Part shown: positions 9,297 to 16,071 of the stretch, one piece after another | Layout of the letters: each line of letters begins with the position of its first letter | How positions within the stretch are numbered: the stretch's first letter is position 1 | Assembly (NCBI GenBank): GCA_027343965.1 | Contig: DAHWJX010000029.1 | Span: 1 to 29,303 of the forward strand | DNA from: JAKACU01 sp021821185 | Lineage (GTDB): Bacteria > Bacillota > Bacilli > Alicyclobacillales > SLC66 | Direction of reading: 5' to 3' | Length of the DNA stretch: 29,303 bases | The notes under the pieces: model-generated | Told to the model about the DNA's origin: nothing | Seen by the model: the letters and a program-made list of their open reading frames with translations, nothing else | The model's database searches: none | Translations under genes and position numbers: made by a program

Positions 9297-10607
9297 CTAG
9301 AAAGTAGTCGTGTCAAGCAAGCCCAGACGGGCCAATATCGTATCAACGTGTTTCAAATGAAAGCGATAATCAAAGCATGCATCAAGATCATGCGCTGTCA
9401 AATGCTCAATAACAAGCGGCACCTCTTCAACCAACTCACGAAAAGATCGTTGCTCTTCCCAAGCCTGCATCGCCTTTGCTTGTACCGCATCATAGGCTGT
9501 TTCACGCGTCACACCATGCTCAATAAGCGCAAGCAACACCCGTTGCGAAAAAATCAAGCCAAACGTGCGATTCATGTTGCGAATCATATTGTCTGGAAAA
9601 ACAGTCAGATTACCGATAATGTTCGTGATTTTTGCCAACATATAATGAAGGAGGATGGTACTGTCTGGTAGGATGATCCGTTCAACGGACGAATGCGATA
9701 TGTCACGTTCGTGCCACAATGGGACATCTTCGTAGGCGGCAAGCATATTGCCGCGAAGCACACGAGCGAGTCCAGAAAGTTGTTCGCAAGACACAGGGTT
9801 ACGTTTATGCGGCATCGCTGAAGAGCCTTTTTGTCCAGCATAAAACGGCTCTTCCACTTCACGAATCTCCGTCTTTTGCAACGCACGAACTTCTGTCGCG
9901 ATCTTATCGAGCGTCGTCGCAATCAAGGCCAGCACCGAAAGGTATTCCGCATGGCGATCACGCTGTAAGGTTTGTGTTGAAATCGGTGCAGCTTTTAAGC
10001 CGAGATGTTCGCACACAAGCGTCTCCACTCGTGGATCGATATTGGCGTAAGTGCCAACAGCACCAGAAAGTTTGCCGTACTGTACGGTGTCTGCCGCATG
10101 TTCAAACCGTTCCAAGTTGCGCACCATCTCCGCATAGTAAAGCGCAAGTTTTAGACCAAACGTTGTGGGTTCGGCATGAACACCATGCGTGCGCCCCATC
10201 ATCACCGTATCTTTGTAGCGCAAAGCCTGTTGTCCCAACACGGCGATAAAACCTTGAATTTTTTCTCGCAGTAATGTGTTTGCACGTTTGAGTTGCACAC
10301 CAAGCCCTGTATCGACAACATCGGTACTCGTCAATCCATAGTGCACCCACTTGCGTTCAGGACCTAACGTCTCTGACACTTGCCTCGTAAAGGCCACAAC
10401 ATCATGTCTAGTTTCTTTTTCAATAAGAAGCGCACGGTCGACATCGACACGCGCGTTTTCACGAATCAATTGCGCATCGGCCTTCGGAACCACGCCTAGG
10501 GTGGCGAAAGCTTCCGTGGCTGCAATCTCAACTTCTAACCAGGCGTCATACCGACTCGACAACGTCCATATCGCTGCCATTTCCGGTAGGGAATACCGTT
10601 CAATCAC
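9297..10607 (-). CDS. purB: Adenylosuccinate lyase PurB
   Basis: Fumarate-releasing lyase used twice: SAICAR to AICAR on the way to IMP, and adenylosuccinate to AMP. It has 436 residues and belongs to the fumarase/aspartase superfamily. The superfamily signature GSSAMPHKRNP lies at 261-271. His68 (TRHDV), His141 (GRTHGVHAEP) and the flexible-loop Ser262/263 are all in place. The start is GTG at 10607 with GAGGA 6 bases upstream. It is the first gene of the operon here, directly behind the promoter. In B. subtilis, purE and purK come first. Confidence 0.97.
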   Translation of the reverse strand: MIERYSLPEMAAIWTLSSRYDAWLEVEIAATEAFATLGVVPKADAQLIRENARVDVDRALLIEKETRHDVVAFTRQVSETLGPERKWVHYGLTSTDVVDTGLGVQLKRANTLLREKIQGFIAVLGQQALRYKDTVMMGRTHGVHAEPTTFGLKLALYYAEMVRNLERFEHAADTVQYGKLSGAVGTYANIDPRVETLVCEHLGLKAAPISTQTLQRDRHAEYLSVLALIATTLDKIATEVRALQKTEIREVEEPFYAGQKGSSAMPHKRNPVSCEQLSGLARVLRGNMLAAYEDVPLWHERDISHSSVERIILPDSTILLHYMLAKITNIIGNLTVFPDNMIRNMNRTFGLIFSQRVLLALIEHGVTRETAYDAVQAKAMQAWEEQRSFRELVEEVPLVIEHLTAHDLDACFDYRFHLKHVDTILARLGLLDTTTF

Positions 10608-10658
10608 ACAAGTTCCTCTTTCCTTGGCTACATCATGACCATTACTCTTTGTAAATTC

Positions 10659-10688
10659 AGTCTATCAATACATCCTAGCTTCGGTCAA
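10659..10688 (-). promoter_or_regulatory. Probable sigma-A promoter of the purB-D operon
   Basis: On the minus strand, TTGACC (10688-10683) and TAGACT (10664-10659) are separated by 18 bases. They lie just downstream of the PurBox pair, as expected for a PurR-controlled pur promoter. The predicted transcript would start near 10652 and leave a leader of about 45 bases, too short for a guanine-type riboswitch plus terminator. A weaker alternative, TTGTAA-N16-TATTCT, overlaps the PurBoxes. Confidence 0.55.
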
Positions 10689-10692
10689 TACA

Positions 10693-10736
10693 GAATACGA
10701 ACATTTACGATCTTTACAAGTGAAATGTTCGCTATT
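10693..10736. promoter_or_regulatory. Inverted pair of PurBox-like operators (PurR)
   Basis: The B. subtilis PurBox consensus is AWWWCCGAACWWT. GAATACGAACATT at 10693-10705 on the plus strand matches 11 of 13 positions, and AATAGCGAACATT at 10736-10724 on the minus strand matches 12 of 13. The two are in inverted orientation about 16 to 18 bases apart, the arrangement PurR uses in Bacillales, where PRPP relieves repression. They lie between the two divergent promoters, so they could affect both directions. Binding is inferred; purR itself is not in the window. Confidence 0.8.
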
Positions 10737-10754
10737 CCCGCTAGACTCAGTGCC

Positions 10755-10784
10755 TTGACACTCTAAGGAAAACTTCGCTACACT
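10755..10784 (+). promoter_or_regulatory. Probable sigma-A promoter of the plus-strand sugar gene cluster
   Basis: A perfect TTGACA (10755-10760) is followed after 18 bases by TACACT (10779-10784). Transcription would start near 10791, about 40 bases before the GTG start at 10833, which has its own AGGAGGG site at 10818-10824. The promoter's -35 box is 19 bases from the nearer PurBox, so PurR control of this side is possible but not shown. Confidence 0.6.
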
Positions 10785-10832
10785 ACGTAAGATAAGGGTT
10801 GCAAGAAGTGGTCTACTAGGAGGGCACGCTCT

Positions 10833-12167
10833 GTGCAAGATTCCAACCATTCATCTATCGATCAACAACAACATAACGTATCCGCTGTAGCAATCGTTGG
10901 ACTCGGTTTTATCGGGCTCCCACTTTCGATGTCTTATACGCGCAATCACTATAAGGTCATTGGCCTTGATGTCAATGAGGCGCATATTCAACGTTTGCAG
11001 CAAGGAATCACCGACAGCATTGAAAGCTATGATGGTCATACACTCCAATATTATCTGCAAGATGCCTTACAAAATAACCTCTTTATACCAACTACAGACT
11101 ATGCAAAGGCAGCTCAAGAAGTTAGCGCCTATATCGTTACGGTGGGCATTCCGATCATTCAAGGTGTGCCTTATTATGACGCTTTAGAGTCGGCCACCAA
11201 GGAGCTTGCCAAAGTCGTAAAACCTGGCGACTTGATCCTCTACCGTAGTACCCACGTGCCTGGAACCGTCCGCGAACGTTTGATCCCACTTTTACAAAGC
11301 ATCAGCCCTTATCAGATCGGCGTCGATGTGCACATCGCTTACGCACCAGAACGCGTCGCAGAAGGCCGGGCCATGGAAGAATTCCAGACCGTGGATGTAC
11401 TTATTGGTGGTATGAACCAAGCAAGCATAGAACATGCCAAAGAAGTTTTACGTCGAATTAACCGCGCCACATTCCATGAGACATCTTCCATGGAGATGGC
11501 GGAAACAGTTAAAGTGGTGGAAAATGTGCAACGCGATGTGAATATCGCGATGGTGCAAGAAATTGCACAGTTAGCCCAAGCAACAGGGCTTCGTACAAGC
11601 GAATTGATTCGGTTAGCGAACACCCACCCACGCGTCAACCTTTTGACACCAGGGGCGGGCGTAGGTGGCTACTGCATTCCTAATGCCTATTATTATCTGC
11701 AACATAAAGCCGATGCCGTGGACCTCAATTTACCGATCTTATCGACGGCAAGAAAGACCAATGATTATGTACCTAATGCGATCTTAAGCCGCATAGACCA
11801 TAAGCTTGGGGGCATTGATTTTACACAGACGCGGTTTGCAGTCCTTGGGCTTGCAATGAAAAACTTCTCCAATGACGACCGCATCAGCCCGAGTGTTACC
11901 TTGATTGAAGAACTATTGCATCGCGGCGCAAAGGTAACGGCTTATGATCCATTGGTATCTGTGGATCATCACGACTTTTCGGTGCCCACACTCGAAGCTT
12001 GCCTTGGCGACGCCGATGTCATACTTGTCACCATTCGGCAAGAACACTGGGACAGTATGGCATTGTCGATGCTTTTACAGATGGCTCCATCTTGCCGTTT
12101 GGTGTTTGATGCTTGTGAAGCGATCGTCCATGATGGCCTGTCCGATACGCCGTTATTGCGTATCTGA
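10833..12167 (+). CDS. Nucleotide-sugar dehydrogenase, UDP-Glc/UDP-ManNAc dehydrogenase family (divergent active-site loop)
   Basis: A 444-residue member of the NAD-dependent family that oxidises the C6 alcohol of UDP-sugars to a uronic acid. The N-terminal Rossmann motif GLGFIGLP lies at 23-30, the middle-domain segment ETVKVVENVQRDVNIA at 224-239 (putative Lys227 and Asn231), and the C-terminal UDP-binding domain with AYDPL at 370-374. The catalytic Cys is at 281 in GAGVGGYCIPNAYYYL. That loop differs from the usual GGxCxPKD or GHCIxVDP: the Asp four residues after Cys is Ala285. The GTG start at 10833 has AGGAGGG 8 bases upstream. The next gene follows after 11 bases. The partner glycosyltransferase suggests a role in cell-surface glycan synthesis. 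Substrate unknown; activity not certain given the changed loop. Confidence 0.85.
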   Translation: MQDSNHSSIDQQQHNVSAVAIVGLGFIGLPLSMSYTRNHYKVIGLDVNEAHIQRLQQGITDSIESYDGHTLQYYLQDALQNNLFIPTTDYAKAAQEVSAYIVTVGIPIIQGVPYYDALESATKELAKVVKPGDLILYRSTHVPGTVRERLIPLLQSISPYQIGVDVHIAYAPERVAEGRAMEEFQTVDVLIGGMNQASIEHAKEVLRRINRATFHETSSMEMAETVKVVENVQRDVNIAMVQEIAQLAQATGLRTSELIRLANTHPRVNLLTPGAGVGGYCIPNAYYYLQHKADAVDLNLPILSTARKTNDYVPNAILSRIDHKLGGIDFTQTRFAVLGLAMKNFSNDDRISPSVTLIEELLHRGAKVTAYDPLVSVDHHDFSVPTLEACLGDADVILVTIRQEHWDSMALSMLLQMAPSCRLVFDACEAIVHDGLSDTPLLRI

Positions 12168-12178
12168 GGAGGCCTTCT

Positions 12179-13522
12179 ATGCTAGCTAAAAAAAACGTCT
12201 TACTTATCGCACACGAATTTCCACCGATCGGCGGCGTCGGCGTACAGCGCCCATTTAAGTTTGCCCAATATCTCAAAGAATTTGGCTGGAACCCAATCGT
12301 TCTTACCCAAGTTGCACGTTACAGTGCGACTTGGGATGCTTCGTTGCTTGACGCGTTATCCGATGTTCCTATCTATCGCGCCAATGACCCTATGACGCAT
12401 ATGCAATCGAGACTACGAAAAAAGGATCAAAGTGCAACGACATCAACCACCACAACGTCATCATCTACAACCATGTCATCACCCAGCTTAAAACGCAAAA
12501 TCATCAGCACAGGCAAACGTGTCAAAGATGCGCTACTGATCCCTGACGAAACGATGTTGTGGATCAATCAAGCCGTAGCACTTGGTTTACAGGTCGCACA
12601 AGAGCAGACCATCCATGCGATCTACGCGACATCGCCGCCTGCCTCTTCTTTGCTCGTAGCAGCTACACTCAGTGAACGCACGGGAATTCCGCTGATCCTT
12701 GATTTTCGCGATCCTTTTGTTGCTAATTTACATCGCAAGCAAGAGGGTTTTCGCCACCGCATCGATGAGTTTCTCGAAGCATATGCCATCGTTCGTGCAA
12801 CACGCGTCATCACTGTAACGGAGTCCTTTCGCCATGACTTTGCCAAACGCTACAAAGCACAGGAAGAAAAGTTTCACGTCATTGCTAACGGCTATGATCG
12901 TGCCGATCTCACACTGTCGCATGACGTGGTAAGCGACCCTGCGGTGATGACGATCTATTATGGTGGTATCTTATATGGTAAAAGGTCGCCAAAAAGTTTT
13001 TTAGAAGGTTTAGCCGCTGCCATTTCAAGTGGGACTATCCCGAAAGATAAGATACGTGTATATTTTGCGGGCGTATTCGATTATCCAGGCAAGCACGATA
13101 ATCATGACCTCGTGGACAGTCTAGGATTATCAGATGTTGTCCATATCGTCGGCTATGTGGCGCACAGTGCACACGTCGAGTGGATGGCAAAAGCCGACGT
13201 CTTACTACTTGTGGGCGATCAAACGCATGGTGCAGGAGCGTATGTTCCCGCCAAGTTGTACGAATACTTAGGTATGGGTCGCCCAATTTTGGCCTTGGTC
13301 CAAAAAGGAGAAGCAAGTCGACTTATTGACGAATGTCATGCTGGACTATTGGGCGAACCTGACCGAAGTGCAGACGCCAAACGGGCCATCGAGCATTTTT
13401 ACGCCCTCTGGCAAGCGGGCGACTTGGCCAACTGGCAACAAAGTCCGCTTGCAATCATGTACGATCGAAAGGAGCAGTCTCGCATGCTAGCAGAGCAACT
13501 CGATGCCATCATACATGAATAA
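12179..13522 (+). CDS. GT4-like glycosyltransferase
   Basis: A 447-residue probable GT-B glycosyltransferase. The N-terminal acceptor domain begins NVLLIAHEFPPIGGVGVQRP (6-25), with the glycine-rich loop typical of family 4. The C-terminal donor domain has YVPAKLYEYLGMGRPILAL near residues 360-380, the usual sugar-nucleotide site. No membrane segment or signal peptide is seen. Residues 85-103 are an almost pure Ser/Thr stretch that looks like an inserted, disordered linker between the first strands and the rest of the N-terminal domain. ATG at 12179 has GAGGAGG upstream, starting next to the dehydrogenase stop. It probably acts with the dehydrogenase on an exopolysaccharide or wall glycan; the sugar is not known. 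Confidence 0.85.
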   Translation: MLAKKNVLLIAHEFPPIGGVGVQRPFKFAQYLKEFGWNPIVLTQVARYSATWDASLLDALSDVPIYRANDPMTHMQSRLRKKDQSATTSTTTTSSSTTMSSPSLKRKIISTGKRVKDALLIPDETMLWINQAVALGLQVAQEQTIHAIYATSPPASSLLVAATLSERTGIPLILDFRDPFVANLHRKQEGFRHRIDEFLEAYAIVRATRVITVTESFRHDFAKRYKAQEEKFHVIANGYDRADLTLSHDVVSDPAVMTIYYGGILYGKRSPKSFLEGLAAAISSGTIPKDKIRVYFAGVFDYPGKHDNHDLVDSLGLSDVVHIVGYVAHSAHVEWMAKADVLLLVGDQTHGAGAYVPAKLYEYLGMGRPILALVQKGEASRLIDECHAGLLGEPDRSADAKRAIEHFYALWQAGDLANWQQSPLAIMYDRKEQSRMLAEQLDAIIHE

Positions 13523-15296
13523 TCGCACTATCGCTCGCTACTTGCGCTTACTTGCCTCACTTTTCGAAGTACAAAAAGAACATCATCCTAAGGCCGTTGC
13601 CTATCGAAAAGCTGCCGATACGATTCGTGCCTTACGAGATGATGCCGCAGATACGCCTGACATACAACCACAAGGTATCTCACAAACAATGTGGTCTGTT
13701 ATCAAACAACTCATGGAACACGGCATGGATGCGGCCTATACGGCGGCATCCATCACTGTTCCCATGACATTGTGTGAAATTTTAAAATTGCCAGGCATTG
13801 GACCTCGCACCACGTCGACGTTGTACCACAGCTACCACATTGCATCCTTAGAACAACTTCAAGATGCACTTAGAAAAAAGCAAAAACTACCTCTATCTCA
13901 TTCCATACTTACCCAATTGCCCGCAGAAATCACCGCATTACAAGAGCGTGAACGGCGCCTTCCCCTGCGAGTTGCTGAAGCCGCGGCACAAGCGGTCTTC
14001 CAAGAACTCGCCGTCTTACATGGCGTGATCGACTGTGCCCCATCAGGCAGTGTGCGCCGACGAGATCCCTTATCAGATCGTGTCCTGCTCCTTGCCTGCG
14101 TGCGACAAGAAGGCATTGAACAGGAAATCGTCAGCCAAGAAATCGCCGAACAAGTAGAGCATATATTACTAACAAAAAATTATGTACTAACTTCTGTGGA
14201 TGACTGGTTGCAGGATCCCGTTCGCTCGATGACGGGACCGATTCGCGCCTTCGCGCGAATCATCGAGCTTGAAGATCACAAAATCCCCGTTTATGTTCTC
14301 TTGATTACGCCACCCTCATGGGCGAAAGCGAATGTCTACCTAAGTGGTGACACACTTCATAATGAGGTGCTGCACCGACTTACAGAACAACAGTCACAGC
14401 TAGACACGAAAACTTCGCCAAAAACCGAACCGAATTCCGAGTATGAGGTCTATGCCAACGCAGGATTACCGTACATCATCCCGCTTCTTCGAGATGGTGT
14501 ATCGATGACAAAAGACCCTCAAACCCTCGTTGATCATTCGGATATACAGGGCGATTTGCATATGCATACCACCTACAGCGATGGCCATGATACTTTGGAA
14601 ACTATGGTCAAAGCTTGCGTAGATCGTGGTTACCGTTATATGACGATCAGTGATCATTCGCAAGGGTTGACTGTGGCGCATGGTCTATCCTATGATCGCT
14701 TGCTTGAACAACACGAGGAGATTTTGCGCATGCGCGAAAAATATCCGCAAATCATGATTCTTCACGGTTCTGAAGTCGACATTACGGCTGGTGCCAAGCT
14801 CGATTTCCCTGACACGATCTTAGGTCAACTTGATTTTGTCATCGCTTCGATTCACACTGCAATGCGACAAACAAAAGCAGAATTGACCGCGCGCGCCTTG
14901 TATGCCATCCAATCACCGTACGTGCATATCCTCGCACATCCGACAGGACGAATGCTTGGTCGACGCGACTCGTTCCCCCTTGATTTTGATCAGATATTTA
15001 ACGCCGCTCGCGAACACAACGTCGCTATCGAATGCAATGCAAATCCTGAACGCCTCGATCTTGATCCGCTACTTTTACGACGTGCTATGGAAGCAGGGTG
15101 TCTGGTAAGTATCGATAGTGACGCCCACTCTGTCGCAAATCTCACACGTATTGAACAGTATGGTATCGATATGGCGAAAAAAGGTTGGATAACAAAAGAA
15201 CGCGTAATCAACACTTGGCCTTTAGAGCGACTCATGGCCTGGATTATCACATCTCGCAATAACGATCATGTTTCGCATACTGGCCCAGATGAATAA
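13515..15296 (+). CDS. PolX-like protein: degraded family X polymerase domain with intact PHP domain
   Basis: A 593-residue protein with the layout of bacterial PolX (B. subtilis YshC). There is an N-terminal helical domain, a helix-hairpin-helix at 90-104 (PGIGPR), a nucleotidyltransferase-like part (about 150-265), and a C-terminal PHP domain (345-580). In the polymerase part the expected Asp-x-Asp is D188-R-V190, and the third Asp position is Tyr260. Two of three metal ligands are therefore missing and DNA synthesis is unlikely. The PHP metal site looks complete: His349, His351, Asp380, His381, Glu420, His447, His475, Asp536 and His538. I expect a 3'-5' exonuclease or phosphoesterase. ATG at 13515 overlaps the previous stop by 8 bases and fits the PolX N-terminus; ATG at 13503 is also in frame. 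Confidence 0.85.
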   Translation: MNNRTIARYLRLLASLFEVQKEHHPKAVAYRKAADTIRALRDDAADTPDIQPQGISQTMWSVIKQLMEHGMDAAYTAASITVPMTLCEILKLPGIGPRTTSTLYHSYHIASLEQLQDALRKKQKLPLSHSILTQLPAEITALQERERRLPLRVAEAAAQAVFQELAVLHGVIDCAPSGSVRRRDPLSDRVLLLACVRQEGIEQEIVSQEIAEQVEHILLTKNYVLTSVDDWLQDPVRSMTGPIRAFARIIELEDHKIPVYVLLITPPSWAKANVYLSGDTLHNEVLHRLTEQQSQLDTKTSPKTEPNSEYEVYANAGLPYIIPLLRDGVSMTKDPQTLVDHSDIQGDLHMHTTYSDGHDTLETMVKACVDRGYRYMTISDHSQGLTVAHGLSYDRLLEQHEEILRMREKYPQIMILHGSEVDITAGAKLDFPDTILGQLDFVIASIHTAMRQTKAELTARALYAIQSPYVHILAHPTGRMLGRRDSFPLDFDQIFNAAREHNVAIECNANPERLDLDPLLLRRAMEAGCLVSIDSDAHSVANLTRIEQYGIDMAKKGWITKERVINTWPLERLMAWIITSRNNDHVSHTGPDE

Positions 15297-15305
15297 CCCA
15301 GATGA
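15284..15305 (+). repeat. Short direct repeat around the stop codon of the PolX-like gene
   Basis: CCCAGATGA occurs at 15284-15292 and again at 15297-15305, a 13-base period that spans the TAA stop. It looks like a small slippage duplication at the gene end. In the following 90 bases I see no terminator, RNA or binding site that I recognise. Confidence 0.6.
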
Positions 15306-15396
15306 TCTAGCTTAACTGGTGTGGATCCATAAGCGAAAGTATTGCTCATCGATAAAGGCGTAGAGGCACGTTATCGCCACTGAATTGGGAGGCTAC

Positions 15397-15540
15397 TTGC
15401 AGGAATTCAGGTTGATGTGCCGATTCAATCGAGTTATTCCTTTCAACAAAGCGCAAGATACAGTATCGACACCTGTGACATGCACAGGGCAATCACTAGA
15501 TGTTATCGTCGCTTTTTTAAAACAGCATCGTACCTACTAG
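15397..15540 (+). CDS. Possible 47-residue hypothetical protein
   Basis: A short open frame beginning TTG at 15397, with GGGAGG at 15387-15392, only 4 bases before the start. It ends with TAG directly against the stop of the convergent acetyltransferase gene. The product would be mixed polar, with VIPFNKAQDTVSTPV in the middle and a hydrophobic LDVIVAFL near the C-terminus. I recognise no family. The site spacing is short and there is no clear promoter, so this may be chance, but the frame fills most of an otherwise empty gap. Confidence 0.3.
   Translation: MQEFRLMCRFNRVIPFNKAQDTVSTPVTCTGQSLDVIVAFLKQHRTY
15472..15488. other. Short perfect hairpin, not a classic terminator
   Basis: CCTGTG (15472-15477) and CACAGG (15483-15488) can pair around a 5-base loop. 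No run of T follows on either strand. It lies between two converging genes, so a structural role in ending or protecting transcripts is possible but unsupported. Confidence 0.35.
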
Positions 15541-16044
15541 TTAGCCTTGACTCACTTTCGCCAAGGTTTCTTCTTCCTCTTGCTCTTGATAAAAAGCGGT
15601 CGGACGAATCATCGCAATTTCATCACAAACAGGAAATTTCTTACAATGAATACAGTCTTTCCAGATCTTGCGGTGTAACGATGCTTTTTCTACGACGTGA
15701 AATCCACAATGATCGAAAAAATGTTGTTGATACGTCAACGCCAATACCCGTGGAATTTCCATCATTGTCGCCGCGTCATACAAAGCATCGACAAGCAGTC
15801 TTCCATAGCCCATACCTTGTACAAATTCCATCACAGCGAGCGAGCGAATCTCTGCGAGATCGTCCCCTAAGATATGCAGGGCAGCCGTACCTACCACCTG
15901 ACCTTGATGTTCGATTACCCAAAATGCCGCGAGTGTCTCACAAACCGATTGCCGTGTACGCGGCAACAACAACCCTTGTTGCGCATACGTTTGAAGTAAA
16001 TTGACGATGGCATCGACGTCACCGATTTTGGCTTTACGAATCAC
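15541..16044 (-). CDS. GNAT acetyltransferase, ArgA-like short N-acetylglutamate synthase
   Basis: A 167-residue GNAT protein that probably makes N-acetylglutamate from glutamate and acetyl-CoA to prime arginine synthesis. The acetyl-CoA loop QGMGYGR lies at 76-82, after AEIRSLAV. The C-terminal part has DHCGF and a Cys-containing tail, KDCIHCKKFPVCDEIAM (Cys131, Cys134, Cys140), which I recall as usual for this short ArgA-like group. The GTG start at 16044 is preceded by GGAGGGG. It starts 27 bases after argJ, and the pairing with argJ supports the arginine role. A different amino acid substrate cannot be excluded. Confidence 0.8.
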   Translation of the reverse strand: MIRKAKIGDVDAIVNLLQTYAQQGLLLPRTRQSVCETLAAFWVIEHQGQVVGTAALHILGDDLAEIRSLAVMEFVQGMGYGRLLVDALYDAATMMEIPRVLALTYQQHFFDHCGFHVVEKASLHRKIWKDCIHCKKFPVCDEIAMIRPTAFYQEQEEEETLAKVSQG

Positions 16045-16071
16045 AGAAATCCCCTCCCCTCATAACGACAA

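Noticed and set aside
9719..10249. A 176-codon plus-strand open frame opposite purB
   Set aside because: Antisense to purB with all catalytic motifs intact; rich in Arg, His and Ser as expected for a shadow frame.
10608..10658. Guanine-type riboswitch in the purB leader
   Set aside because: The predicted leader is about 45 bases, with no aptamer core and no terminator hairpin; the PurBox pair explains regulation better.
15297..15540. T-box, riboswitch or tRNA in the convergent gap
   Set aside because: No T-box core sequence, no cloverleaf and no conserved aptamer pattern could be found on either strand.
15417..16004. A 195-codon plus-strand open frame opposite the acetyltransferase
   Set aside because: Mostly antisense to a well-supported GNAT gene, no ribosome site, and composition unlike a real protein.
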